From Moorena sp. SS36440bin_2 (GTDB lineage Bacteria; Cyanobacteriota; Cyanobacteriia; Cyanobacteriales; Coleofasciculaceae), in NCBI GenBank assembly GCA_011524395.1, contig WTKN01000048.1, positions 1-63,295 of the forward strand: DNA of 63,295 nt, in the 5' to 3' direction. Below are positions 38,056-47,967 of the stretch, one piece after another; position 1 is the first letter of the stretch, and each line of letters starts with the position of its first letter. The translations under genes were made by a program, and so were the position numbers. A model generated the notes under the pieces. That model was not told the DNA's origin. It did not search any database and was given only the letters and a program-made list of their open reading frames with translations.

Positions 38056-41000
38056 ATGGGACAACAGGCGCTTTCATCTGAACAATTATTTCAGCTTTTA
38101 GAACAAGTTCACAGTAAGCTTGAAACAGTCGATAGAGAAAAAACAGAACCCATTGCCATTATTGGAGTCGGTTGCAGATTTCCTGGTAATGCCAATGACC
38201 CTGATTCATTCTGGCATCTATTACACGAGGGTATTGATGCAGTTACAGAAATACCATCAGACCGCTGGGATATTGAGAGTTACTACGACCCAGACCCAGA
38301 AGCTCCCTTAGCAGCATATACCCGACAGGGGAGTTTCATTCAACAAGTTGACCAGTTTGACCCTCAGTTTTTTGGTATTTCTCCCAGAGAAGTAGTAAGC
38401 TTAGACCCCCAACAAAGGCTACTATTAGAAGTTACCTGGGAAGCACTGGAAAACGCTGGAATTGCACCAAATCATCTGAAAAATAGTAAAACAGGGGTAT
38501 ATGTTGGGATTTGCACCGATGACTATACATCAATCCAGCTCGCCACCGGAACGGCAAAAATAGTTACCCAAATGCTTGACCAATCTTCCAGGAATAAGGA
38601 GAATAGCGTTTCTGCCAATGCCTACTCTAGTCTAGGTAGCGCCCGCAGTATGGCAGTCGGTCGTATTTCCCATCTACTGGGTTTACAAGGCCCAAATATT
38701 CAGTTAGATACAGCCTGTTCGTCGTCTCTAGTCGCGACGCATCTGGCGTGTCAAAGTCTGCGCTTAAAAGAATGTAACTTAGCTTTAGTAGGTGGGGTAA
38801 ATTTGATTCTCTCACCAGGGAATACAGTTGCTCGTTGTAAAATTAAAGCCCTAGCTCCTGATGGTCGCTGCAAAACTTTTGACGCATCCGCAGATGGTTA
38901 TGGCCAAGGAGAAGGATGCGGAGTTGTTGTTCTCAAGCGTCTTTCTGATGCTATAGCTGATGGAGATACAGTTTTAGCAATGATTCGAGGTTCAGCTATT
39001 AACCATGACGGGCCAAGCAGTGGTCTGACTGTTCCTAATAAAAAAGCGCAGAAAGAAGTCATACAACAAGCTCTGCAAAATGCCAGAGTGGAACCCCATC
39101 AGGTGAGCTATGTGGAAGCACATGGAACGGGAACCACTCTGGGCGACCCCATAGAATTAGAAGCTTTAGCAGCCATTTATGGTAAAAATCGTTCTCAAAA
39201 TCAACCGCTGATAGTGGGTTCGGTGAAAACTAATTTCGGGCATTTAGAAGCAGCAGCAGGAGTTTCATCTTTAATCAAAGTAGCACTGGCACTTCACCAT
39301 CAGGAAATACCGCCTCATTTACACTTTAATAAACCTAATCTCTATATTCCCTGGAATCAAATCCCTGTAACTATTCCCACTTCTGGCATACCCTGGCAGG
39401 ATGGCGAAAAACCCCGAAGGGCAGGAGTTAGTTCTTTTGGCATGAGCGGTAGCAATGTTCATGTTGTTTTGGAGTCTGCTCCTATCCAAGTCAAAAGTGA
39501 AGAAAGTTTAGAACGTCCGGTTCATTTATTAACGTTGTCAGCAAAAACTCAACCTGCTCTGGAAGAGTTGGCGAAACGTTATTGTGAGTATTTAGAAAAT
39601 CATGTAGGGACGTTCCATGGAAGATCATTAGATGATATTTGTTATACAGCAAATGTGGGGCGATCTCATTTTAAACATCGTCTTGCTGTATTAGCAACTT
39701 CGGTGAATGAACTAAGAGAAAAATTAGGAACTTTTAATACTGAAAATGAACTTGTAGGATTGTTCTCTAGTCAACTTCCGAACACTACCAGTAAGCCTAA
39801 AATTGCTTTTTTATTCACTGGTCAAGGTTCCCAATATGTAAGGATGGGATGGGAGTTGTACCAAACTCAACCCACATTTCGGAGTGCTTTGGAGGCATGC
39901 AACAAAATTCTGCAACCTTACCTAGAAAAACCTCTGTTAGACGTTCTCTATTCTGATTTAGAGAATAGGGAGCAGGGTAAGGGTGAATGGCCATTCGCCC
40001 CTACGGAGAAAAGGGAAGAAACTTCTTTACTAGACCAAACAGCATACACTCAACCAGCTCTGTTTGCCCTAGAATATGCTCTAGTGCAGTTATGGAAGTC
40101 TTGGGGAGTAGAGCCAAATGTTGTCATGGGTCATAGTGTTGGAGAATATGTGGCAGCAACTGTAGCGGGAGTTTTCAGTCTCGAAGATGGTCTGAAGCTG
40201 ATCGCTACTAGGGGAAAATTAATGCAACAGTTACCTGATGCTGGAGAAATGGTGTCAATATTGGCATCTGAATCTCAGGTAAGGTTAGCGATCGCTCCCT
40301 ATAACTCAGAAGTAGCTATTGCTGCTATTAATGGTCCGGAAAGTATTGTGATTTCTGGAGCAAGTGGAGCTATTGGAGAAATTTGTAGTAAACTGGAATC
40401 TCACAAAGTTAAAACCAAACGCCTACAAGTATCCCATGCTTTCCACTCTCCATTAATGGAACCCATGCTGGCAGAGTTTGAGGTTGTAGCTAGACAAATT
40501 ACTTATAATCAACCCCAAATTCCATTAATATCAAATATTTCTGGAAAATTAGCTGATGAAAGCATCGCTACAGCAAAATACTGGGTGAATCATATCAGAC
40601 AACCAGTACGGTTTGTTCAGAGTATGGAAACTTTGGATCGGCAAGGATATAAAGTTTTCCTGGAAATTGGATCAAAACCAGTATTGTTGGGAATGGGGCG
40701 TCAATGTTTGCCTGAAAATCAAGGTATGTGGTTGCCTTCTTTGCCTCCGGGTAAAATCCCCCTCCTGTCCCCCTTAGAAAAGGGTAAGCCAGAGGAACCT
40801 GCGCTTTTGAGAGGTGAGTGGGAACAAATACTTTCTAGTTTGGCACAGTTGTATTTGCAGGGAGTTAAAGTTGACTGGTCAGGGTTTGACCAAGATTATG
40901 TTCGTTGTAAGGTGATGTTGCCAACTTATCCGTTCCAACGTGAAAGGTATTGGATAGAAACAAGCAATATTTTAACGACAAAACAATATTTTTCAACAGG

Positions 41001-44000
41001 TAAAAATCTACATCCACTATTAGGAAAAAAACTAAATTGTGCAGGTGAACAACAAATTTTTACATCACTCATAGGAGAAAAAGCCCCAACTTACCTCAGC
41101 CACCACAGAGTATTTAATCAAGCACTATTTCCTACAACAGCTTACTTAGAAATAGCGCTAGCAGCAGGAAATTACCGATTAAAAAACCCCAAGTTAGTAG
41201 TAGAAGAACTAATCATCCAACGGGAATTGATTTTGCCAGCAGAGGAATTAATCTCACTCCAAACTATACTCATCCCATCAGACAACCAAAGCCACCAATT
41301 ACAAATATTTACTCAACTCGAACAACACAACCAAGAAGAACAAAAGTGGATACTTCATGCCACGGTAAACATCCGACCCAACCTAACAGATACATCTCAA
41401 ACCAGAGTAGACCTGGAAAAATACCAAGCTTGGTGTAGTCAACCGATAGAAGTCAAACAACATTATCAACAATTCCAAAAAATTGGCATAGACTACGGCA
41501 GCAGTTTCCAGGGAATTGAAAAAATGTGGTCTGGAGCTAACCAAGCACTTGCTGAGATTAAATTACCTGAAGAATTAATAGCAGAAACAATTGATTATCA
41601 ATTCCATCCTGCATTATTAGATGCAGCATTACAGGTAATTACTCATGCACTGCCACAAATAGAGAGCGACAAAACTTATCTACCAGTAGGGGTCGAGCAA
41701 TTTCAAGTATATGGTCGTCCAGGACTTTCCCTTTGGGCGATCGCATCAGTCACTCCAGCAAAGCTAGAAAGTCAAGAAAATTTAACCACTGAAGTGACCC
41801 TAGTGACTCCAGAGGGAGAAATCATTGCCACAGTTAAAGGCTTTAAAGTAAAACTTGCTACTCAACAAACTCTACTAGGAACAGAAGACGAATCAATCAC
41901 TAATTGGCTCTATGAAGTAGAATGGAGAAAAAAAGGTCTTTTGGGGAGGCTGCTATCCCCTGATTTCCTGCTCAAACCAGTAGAAGTGGAGCAAAAACTG
42001 ACTCCCAGTGTGACAGAATTAGTAACTCAAGTAGATAATGCTCGCACCTCAGAAATCGGAACTGCCTTAGAAGAATTAAGCATAGATTATATAGTGCAAG
42101 CATTGCAGTCAATGGGTTGGTCATACAAGCCGACAGAGAGCTTTGAATTTGATGCAGCAGCCCAACATTTAGGCATAGTTCCTATCCATAGACGACTGTT
42201 TCAACGTCTGCTACAAATCTTAGCAGAAGCAGGAATACTCCAGTCCAATCAACAGCAGTGGCAGGTGAAACAAACCTTAGAAAAAGTCAACCCCACTAAA
42301 AAAAATCAGAGTTTACAAAATCAATATCCAGATGAAGCAGCATTGACAATACTAGACCGTTGTGCATCTCAACTAAGTGGGGTACTACGAGGAGCAATAG
42401 ACCCGCTGGAACTGGTGTTTCCTCAAGGAGAATTAACCGCTTCAACCCAACTGTATCAAGACTCACCTGTAGCGCAAGTGATGAATACGATACTGCAAAA
42501 AGCCATCACGAAAGCCATGGAGAAATTACCACCTAGCCAAGGAATACGGTTGTTGGAAATTGGAGCGGGAACAGGAGGGACGACAAGTTATATTCTGCCC
42601 CATCTCAATCCCAACCAAACAAAATATATCTTCACCGATATTGGAGCATTATTTACAAGTAAAGCCCAAGAGAAATTCCAGGATTATCGATTCTTGGGCT
42701 ATCAAGCCTTAGATATAGAGGTAGACCCGACAAACCAAGGATTTGAGTCTCATCAATATGATGTAATTATTGCTGCTAATGTGCTTCATGCAACCACCGA
42801 TATGAAACAGACATTATCCCATGTACGGCAACTGTTGGCACCAGGGGGAATGTTGGTCTTGTATGAAGCAACAACTCGGACTCGGTGGGGGGACTTGACA
42901 TTTGGATTGTTAGAGGGATGGTGGAAATTCACTGATTATGATATACGACCAGACTATCCTCTACTGAGTCGTGATAAGTGGAAGCAATTACTTAGTGAAA
43001 CAGGTTTTACTCAAGTAGTTACTTTACCAGAAATTGAGAGCATGCCAGAAGTTTTGTCTCACCAGGCAGTGATTGTTGCACAAGCTGAGCAAACAGTGTC
43101 AGAGAAGACATCATCAGAACAGAAGCACTGGTTGATATTAGCAGATACTCAAGGAGTTGCTCAAGAGTTGGCAACTCAACTACGCTCAATGGGAGAAACC
43201 TGTACTTTGGTATTTGCTGGAGAGCAATATCAACAAACAACACCAACAGAATTTACGATTGACTATCACAACCTTGCAGAATTTGAACAACTGATAGCTA
43301 CTATTTCAGCTAATTTACCTTCAATATATGGGGTAGTGCAATGTTGGACAATGGACGCCAAAGCTGCGGAACACATCAGTTCCCAGGAATTAAAAAATCT
43401 ATCGATACAGGGGTGTGGTGCTACATTATCTTTGGTTCAGGCATTGGTTAAAGGGGGATTATCAAAACCGCCTCGGTTATGGCTAGTAACCTGTGGAGCG
43501 CAACCGATACAGGGAACTCATCCAGACGTCTCAGGATTAGCCCAATCTTCGGTCTGGGGAATGGGGAAGGTGATTGGTTTGGAACATCCAGAACTCAATT
43601 GTGTGCGAATTGATTTAGACTTGAACCAGACTTTAGAGGCTAAAGGGTTGGCACTTTTCCAGGAAGTTTGGTCAGAGGATACAGAAGACCAAGTAGTATG
43701 GCAAGGGGATGATCGTTATGTAGCTCGGTTAATACGCTCTCATCCTACAACCGAAGTTTCCCTACACTTCCGTGAGGATGCCACGTACCTAATTACAGGA
43801 AGTATCGATATTTTTGAATTGGTTGGACGTTGGATGGTATCGAAGGGAGCCAAGCATTTAGTATTGATGGGAAATTATTCACCGGATGATGGTGCAATTG
43901 AGAAATTGACTGAGTTAGAACTTGCTGGAGCTGAAGTAGTAGTAGAACTGGCTGATGTGTCAGAAGTTGAATCTATAGCTAGGGTGTTGAATAATATTAA

Positions 44001-45618
44001 CCACTCAAGATTCCCATTGGCAGGAGTGATTCATGCAGCCGGAATCTTGTCCGATGGAATCCTACAACACCAGACTTGGTCAAGCTTTGAGAAAGTGATG
44101 ACTCCAAAAGTTCAAGGTGCTTGGCATTTGCATGAGTTAACTCAAAATCAACCATTAGACTTTTTTGTGTTGTTTTCTTCAGTAGCATCCCTTTTTGGTT
44201 CACCGAGTCAGGGAAACCATTCAGCTGCTAATGCTGTTCTTGATAGTTTAGCTCATTATCGTCGAGGTATTGGGTTGCCTGGATTGAGTATTCACTGGGG
44301 TGATTTGACTCAAGTGGGAGAAGCCGTTGAACATGGTGCAGAGGTGAGGGAACAGAAGCAAGCTCTAGGTTCCCTCACTCCAACTCAGATGTTGGAGTCT
44401 CTAGGGCTACTGATGAGTAGCGAGGTGACAGAAGTCGGGGTAGTGCCAATTAATTGGTCAGCTTGGCAAGAGAGAGTGGCACAATGGTTGTTCTTGAAGG
44501 ATTGGGAGAAAACAATCAAGATTGCGTCTCCACAGCAATCCACTAAAAATGTTGAACTAATCCAAAAATTAGCAACAGTTTCTACTCAAGAATGCAAACA
44601 AATTCTAATTGAATATATCCAACAGCAGGTTGGTAAAATACTTCTAATCAATGCTTCAAACCTTATAGATCCACAGCAATCTATTTTAGAATTGGGTTTT
44701 GATTCCTTAACTGGTATTGAACTCAGAAGTAAACTTGAAAGTCAACTAGAAGTGACTATATCTGCTGGCAAAATCCAAGAAGGACCTAGCATAATTGAAT
44801 TAGCAGAAGATCTGACTAAACAACTGACTCAAGACAGTTATTCTAATTCTAAAGATGAAAGTAAAGAATTAGTTGACAAAACAAACCTTTGGATTGCATA
44901 TCATCAACCAAAACCCAATGCTCGTCTGCGTCTATTCTGCTTTCACCCATGGGGTTCAAGTGCCTCAATGTTCCAAGGATGGTCTGATCAGCTCCTAACA
45001 GATATAGAAGTATTGCCAATTCAACTTCCAGGCAGGCAAAGACGCCTACAGGAAAAACCTTTTACTGAGTTTGTTCCTCTCATCCAGGTTTTAGGAGAAA
45101 TTCTCAGTCCTTACTTAGATAGACCATTTGCTTTTTTCGGCCATAGCATGGGAGCATTGATTGCTTTTGAACTTGCCCATCTTCTTGAAGAAGACTATAA
45201 TCTCAAACCACTACACCTTTTCTTAAGTGCTGCCCTACCACCATCAGATATTTATTTTTCAAAGGAGTTTGAATCTTTCTCACAAGAACAAAAGCTGAAT
45301 TATTTTATGAATATTTCAGAAATCCCAAAAGATATTTATGACGATCCATCACTTTTACAAGAATTGATTAATGTATTTAAAGCAGACCTGCAGCTATTAC
45401 AAAGCTATAGTTACGTGGAAAAACTTGCTCTGAGTTGCCCAATCTCTAGCTTTGGTGGCATCAACGATTCTTTGACAAGTGAAAAACAACTTTCAGAATG
45501 GTCGAAGTACACTTCGAGTACATTTGAAGTGCAAATGTTTCCTGGTAAACATATGTTCTTGAAGGATAGCAAAAAACTGCTTTTGGACACAATTGCTCAG
45601 ATCCTATCTATAGGATAA
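38056..45618 (+). CDS. PKS6: KS-AT-DH-cMT-KR(degenerate)-ACP-TE, terminal module
   Basis: Sixth module and chain release. N-terminal coiled-coil docking segment ([17 protein letters not shown]); KS Cys221; AT Ser694 with [10 protein letters not shown] His1017 and Asp1189; cMT motif [11 protein letters not shown] near 1500. The KR has lost its NADPH motif ([12 protein letters not shown] near 1912) and has His2055 for the catalytic Tyr, so it should be inactive and the DH idle. ACP Ser2217 in GFDSLTG. The last 240 residues form an alpha/beta-hydrolase thioesterase with GHSMGA (Ser2364), an Asp in GGIND and His in [20 protein letters not shown] and LPGRQRRL make it look like a type II (GrsT/RifR) thioesterase fused to the end. 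Expected last unit: alpha-methyl beta-keto acid or a lactone from it. Repeat-derived peptides lie in the AT ([10 protein letters not shown]) and after it ([16 protein letters not shown]). Confidence 0.95.
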   Translation: MGQQALSSEQLFQLLEQVHSKLETVDREKTEPIAIIGVGCRFPGNANDPDSFWHLLHEGIDAVTEIPSDRWDIESYYDPDPEAPLAAYTRQGSFIQQVDQFDPQFFGISPREVVSLDPQQRLLLEVTWEALENAGIAPNHLKNSKTGVYVGICTDDYTSIQLATGTAKIVTQMLDQSSRNKENSVSANAYSSLGSARSMAVGRISHLLGLQGPNIQLDTACSSSLVATHLACQSLRLKECNLALVGGVNLILSPGNTVARCKIKALAPDGRCKTFDASADGYGQGEGCGVVVLKRLSDAIADGDTVLAMIRGSAINHDGPSSGLTVPNKKAQKEVIQQALQNARVEPHQVSYVEAHGTGTTLGDPIELEALAAIYGKNRSQNQPLIVGSVKTNFGHLEAAAGVSSLIKVALALHHQEIPPHLHFNKPNLYIPWNQIPVTIPTSGIPWQDGEKPRRAGVSSFGMSGSNVHVVLESAPIQVKSEESLERPVHLLTLSAKTQPALEELAKRYCEYLENHVGTFHGRSLDDICYTANVGRSHFKHRLAVLATSVNELREKLGTFNTENELVGLFSSQLPNTTSKPKIAFLFTGQGSQYVRMGWELYQTQPTFRSALEACNKILQPYLEKPLLDVLYSDLENREQGKGEWPFAPTEKREETSLLDQTAYTQPALFALEYALVQLWKSWGVEPNVVMGHSVGEYVAATVAGVFSLEDGLKLIATRGKLMQQLPDAGEMVSILASESQVRLAIAPYNSEVAIAAINGPESIVISGASGAIGEICSKLESHKVKTKRLQVSHAFHSPLMEPMLAEFEVVARQITYNQPQIPLISNISGKLADESIATAKYWVNHIRQPVRFVQSMETLDRQGYKVFLEIGSKPVLLGMGRQCLPENQGMWLPSLPPGKIPLLSPLEKGKPEEPALLRGEWEQILSSLAQLYLQGVKVDWSGFDQDYVRCKVMLPTYPFQRERYWIETSNILTTKQYFSTGKNLHPLLGKKLNCAGEQQIFTSLIGEKAPTYLSHHRVFNQALFPTTAYLEIALAAGNYRLKNPKLVVEELIIQRELILPAEELISLQTILIPSDNQSHQLQIFTQLEQHNQEEQKWILHATVNIRPNLTDTSQTRVDLEKYQAWCSQPIEVKQHYQQFQKIGIDYGSSFQGIEKMWSGANQALAEIKLPEELIAETIDYQFHPALLDAALQVITHALPQIESDKTYLPVGVEQFQVYGRPGLSLWAIASVTPAKLESQENLTTEVTLVTPEGEIIATVKGFKVKLATQQTLLGTEDESITNWLYEVEWRKKGLLGRLLSPDFLLKPVEVEQKLTPSVTELVTQVDNARTSEIGTALEELSIDYIVQALQSMGWSYKPTESFEFDAAAQHLGIVPIHRRLFQRLLQILAEAGILQSNQQQWQVKQTLEKVNPTKKNQSLQNQYPDEAALTILDRCASQLSGVLRGAIDPLELVFPQGELTASTQLYQDSPVAQVMNTILQKAITKAMEKLPPSQGIRLLEIGAGTGGTTSYILPHLNPNQTKYIFTDIGALFTSKAQEKFQDYRFLGYQALDIEVDPTNQGFESHQYDVIIAANVLHATTDMKQTLSHVRQLLAPGGMLVLYEATTRTRWGDLTFGLLEGWWKFTDYDIRPDYPLLSRDKWKQLLSETGFTQVVTLPEIESMPEVLSHQAVIVAQAEQTVSEKTSSEQKHWLILADTQGVAQELATQLRSMGETCTLVFAGEQYQQTTPTEFTIDYHNLAEFEQLIATISANLPSIYGVVQCWTMDAKAAEHISSQELKNLSIQGCGATLSLVQALVKGGLSKPPRLWLVTCGAQPIQGTHPDVSGLAQSSVWGMGKVIGLEHPELNCVRIDLDLNQTLEAKGLALFQEVWSEDTEDQVVWQGDDRYVARLIRSHPTTEVSLHFREDATYLITGSIDIFELVGRWMVSKGAKHLVLMGNYSPDDGAIEKLTELELAGAEVVVELADVSEVESIARVLNNINHSRFPLAGVIHAAGILSDGILQHQTWSSFEKVMTPKVQGAWHLHELTQNQPLDFFVLFSSVASLFGSPSQGNHSAANAVLDSLAHYRRGIGLPGLSIHWGDLTQVGEAVEHGAEVREQKQALGSLTPTQMLESLGLLMSSEVTEVGVVPINWSAWQERVAQWLFLKDWEKTIKIASPQQSTKNVELIQKLATVSTQECKQILIEYIQQQVGKILLINASNLIDPQQSILELGFDSLTGIELRSKLESQLEVTISAGKIQEGPSIIELAEDLTKQLTQDSYSNSKDESKELVDKTNLWIAYHQPKPNARLRLFCFHPWGSSASMFQGWSDQLLTDIEVLPIQLPGRQRRLQEKPFTEFVPLIQVLGEILSPYLDRPFAFFGHSMGALIAFELAHLLEEDYNLKPLHLFLSAALPPSDIYFSKEFESFSQEQKLNYFMNISEIPKDIYDDPSLLQELINVFKADLQLLQSYSYVEKLALSCPISSFGGINDSLTSEKQLSEWSKYTSSTFEVQMFPGKHMFLKDSKKLLLDTIAQILSIG
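39961..40020 (+). repeat. Palindromic interspersed repeat inside the PKS6 AT
   Basis: Contains GGGTGAATGGCCATTCGCCC, an almost perfect palindrome of a type I know as dispersed in cyanobacterial genomes. It is read in frame as [11 protein letters not shown], at a position where the other five AT domains have no such segment. Confidence 0.7.
40749..40823 (+). repeat. Second repeat-derived insert in PKS6 (end of AT)
   Basis: CCCCCTTAGAAAAGGG-type sequence encoding [21 protein letters not shown] between LPSLPPG and EWEQILSSL. In the other PKS proteins these two motifs are only a few residues apart. Confidence 0.65.
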
Positions 45619-45628
45619 GATAGGATCT
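45599..45628 (+). promoter_or_regulatory. Hairpin across the PKS6 stop codon
   Basis: AGATCCTATCT (45599-45609) pairs perfectly with AGATAGGATCT (45618-45628) around an 8-base loop that contains most of the TAA. There is no following T-run, so it may slow or stabilise the transcript rather than end it; the lipocalin-like gene starts 67 bases later. Confidence 0.45.
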
Positions 45629-45694
45629 GATTAAGTATTCAATTAGACGTAGATAATAGGCGTATTATAAAAAAAAAGTAATTAAGGAACAAAA

Positions 45695-46180
45695 ATGACA
45701 CATAGTATAGTATCAAAAGATGCTTTTGTCGGAACATGGAAACTTGTCGAAATGAAATCTGTAGATAAGGAACAAAAAATAAGTTATCCCTATGGCAAAA
45801 ATCCCGTAGGGCAGATTATATATACTCAGGAGGGATATATGTCAGCCTCAATCATGAGGAGTAATCGCTTGAATCTTGGCTTATCTATGGAAGAAATCCA
45901 GAATGGTAGGAAGGTATCCAAACTAGAGTTAATAACAAACATACTGAAGTATATAAAAGCACCTTTTATATATTCTCAGGCAGCGATGAACTATATTTCT
46001 TATAGTGGTAAATATGAAATTAGAGATAATAAAGTTATTCACGATGTTGAAGTTAGTTTAATTCCAGATATGATTGGTATAAACTTAGAACGGAATTTTG
46101 AGCTTTCAGAAGATATACTTGTACTAAGTAAATTATTTGCGGGGAATACCTTTTACCTCACTTGGCAACGTGTTTCCTAG
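45695..46180 (+). CDS. Lipocalin-like small protein, last gene of the cluster
   Basis: A 161-residue protein that begins FVGTWKLVEMKSVDKEQ and continues YPYGKNPVGQIIYTQEGYMS. This is the signature of the lipocalin-like family (Lipocalin_5 type), a small beta-barrel. Later strands include YISYSGKYEIRDNKVIHDVE and a final LTWQRV. There is no signal peptide. AAGGAA precedes the ATG. Family members sit in several bacterial and fungal polyketide clusters, and some small barrel proteins shape or cyclise polyketides, so a role in product folding, cyclisation or binding is plausible but unproven. It is on the same strand as the PKS genes, 76 bases after PKS6. Confidence 0.75.
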   Translation: MTHSIVSKDAFVGTWKLVEMKSVDKEQKISYPYGKNPVGQIIYTQEGYMSASIMRSNRLNLGLSMEEIQNGRKVSKLELITNILKYIKAPFIYSQAAMNYISYSGKYEIRDNKVIHDVEVSLIPDMIGINLERNFELSEDILVLSKLFAGNTFYLTWQRVS

Positions 46181-46630
46181 AACCTCAGGGGGTGAAAAGG
46201 TAGCTAAAAGCTAGGGAGCGACTTTCGCCCCTTCAGCCAAGTTACAAAATTGAGCGTTGCTGATTCTGGGTATGGTTTTGCACCCCTAGCACCCCAATTT
46301 TGGGGGGAACAAAACTCTTAAAGTCCCCCCCAGTGCCCTTGACATAGGCGAATTTAATAATTTAGATCCTGAAAGCGCACCTAAGGTTCTAAACTTTGTC
46401 TTGATGCAGTCGCTCATGGGGGGGACCCCCAAGACCGCGCTACCTCGCTGCATCGCTTTGTATTGTTCCGGCGGGTCGGGGCATCCCGTGTCGTTAATAA
46501 TAAATTAACCCGTGTAACCGTTCGCGCAGCGTCGGCGAAAGCTGATACCCTTGGGTGGTGTTGGTAAGAAGCCCGTATTCGGGCTTGTCAGCGTCGGGAG
46601 TATGTCACGAAACACAGAATTGAACATCGA
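46181..46630. repeat. Intergenic region with palindromic interspersed repeats
   Basis: No gene. CACCCCAATTTTGGGGGGAA, a palindromic element, lies near 46289-46309 with the related AAAGTCCCCCCC just after. A 54-base copy of the GATGCAGTCGCTCATGGGGG / CCCCCAAGACCGCGC family occupies 46402-46455, and a GCGCAGCGTCGGCG-type repeat lies near 46510-46540. These separate the PKS cluster from the next gene. Confidence 0.7.
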
Positions 46631-47695
46631 ATGCAGCGATCGCATAACTATACCCAGCAGCCTTGGGAAGAAGACTACAGTGAAATTATTGATGTGCGCT
46701 CCCCGAGTGAGTTTGCTGAGGATCATATGCCAGGTGCGATTAATCTACCTGTGCTCGATGATCAGCAACGGGCTAAGGTGGGGACTATCTATAAACAAGT
46801 GTCTTCCTTTGAAGCTCGTAAAATTGGTGCCTCTCTAGTTGCTGGCAATATCTCTCGACATCTGGAAAGTCACTTTGCTGCTAAGGATAAAAATTACCAT
46901 CCCTTGGTGTATTGTTGGCGGGGTGGACAGCGTTCCCAGAGTTTGGCAGCAGTGTTAGTTCAAATTGGCTGGCAAGTTACAGTTCTCGACGGGGGATACA
47001 AAACCTATCGAGCTTATGTAAGGGAACAATTAGAACAGTTGCCACAACAGTTTACTTACCGAGTATTGTGTGGACTAACCGGTAGTGGGAAAACCCTGAT
47101 CTTGCGGCAACTTGCTCAGCAAGGTGTGCAGGTGCTGGATTTAGAAGAGTTAGCCAATCATCGAGGTTCCCTGCTCGGTCAAGAGTGGGAAGGTGAACCA
47201 TTGTCTCAACCATCCCAAAAATGGTTTGAATCCCTGCTATTGGAAAAATTGCAACACTTTGATGTCGATAAGCCAGTATGGGTAGAAGCAGAAAGCAATA
47301 AGATTGGACAAAATTATTTGCCTCATTCAGTATGGCAAAACATGAAGGATGCTAGCTGTGTGGAAGTTGAGTTACCCTTGGCACGTCGAATTGAATGGTT
47401 GTTGCAAGAGTATCCTCACTTGCTTACTAACCCTGAGTTTTTCAAAGGTAAGCTAGAGTTTCTAAAATCTCGCTATGGCTGCAAAAAAATTAATCAGTGG
47501 TATGGAATGATTGATGGGGGTCAAGGTCATGCTTTGGTAGGAGATTTGCTTGAAACTCATTATGATCCAGCTTACCGCCGCTCGATTAGTAAGTGTTATG
47601 GAAATGTAGAATTTAGCTTACCGATTTTGGATTTATCAGAGCAGAGTGTTAATACTTTGCTCAATAGTTTGGTGTCTTTGACGGAATTATGCTAA
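46631..47695 (+). CDS. mnmH: tRNA 2-selenouridine synthase
   Basis: Replaces sulfur by selenium (through a geranylated intermediate in characterised enzymes) in 2-thiouridine at the tRNA wobble position, using selenophosphate. The N-terminal rhodanese domain (about 16-140) starts EIIDVRSPSEFAEDHMPGA and has the active Cys in YCWRGGQRSQS. A P-loop GLTGSGKT near residue 154 follows, with a C-terminal half typical of SelU/YbbB (YGCKKINQWYG, GRR-like basic patches). Length is 354 residues, as expected. No other selenium gene is visible in the window. Nothing links it functionally to the PKS genes. Confidence 0.9.
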   Translation: MQRSHNYTQQPWEEDYSEIIDVRSPSEFAEDHMPGAINLPVLDDQQRAKVGTIYKQVSSFEARKIGASLVAGNISRHLESHFAAKDKNYHPLVYCWRGGQRSQSLAAVLVQIGWQVTVLDGGYKTYRAYVREQLEQLPQQFTYRVLCGLTGSGKTLILRQLAQQGVQVLDLEELANHRGSLLGQEWEGEPLSQPSQKWFESLLLEKLQHFDVDKPVWVEAESNKIGQNYLPHSVWQNMKDASCVEVELPLARRIEWLLQEYPHLLTNPEFFKGKLEFLKSRYGCKKINQWYGMIDGGQGHALVGDLLETHYDPAYRRSISKCYGNVEFSLPILDLSEQSVNTLLNSLVSLTELC

Positions 47696-47898
47696 GGATA
47701 GTTAATCAGCAATTGTAGATTTTATGTCCGAGTACTTATCAAAGTTTAATGATAAATTACTGATAACAAAGAATGAGATATTGTTCAGTTGTTTCGGTTA
47801 GGTTCATAGTTTATTTTTTACCCATTACCCTAAATTATAGCACTACTCATTCAAGTTAGGATATTGATAAAAGCTCATTTGCTAATGCACGTAAACTT

Positions 47899-47926
47899 TT
47901 GCCTCTTGCCTCTTGCCTCTTGCCTT
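47899..47926. repeat. Heptanucleotide tandem repeat
   Basis: Four units of TTGCCTC (the last TTGCCTT) in the gap between two convergent genes. Such AAGGCAA/GAGGCAA heptads are scattered through this genome type. Confidence 0.75.
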
Positions 47927-47967
47927 AAACGTAGCGCTATATTGCACAATTGGGCAACGCTAAATTA

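Noticed and set aside
46551-46838. A 95-residue frame overlapping the start of mnmH
   Set aside because: It runs out of frame through the clearly conserved rhodanese domain and is a shadow frame.
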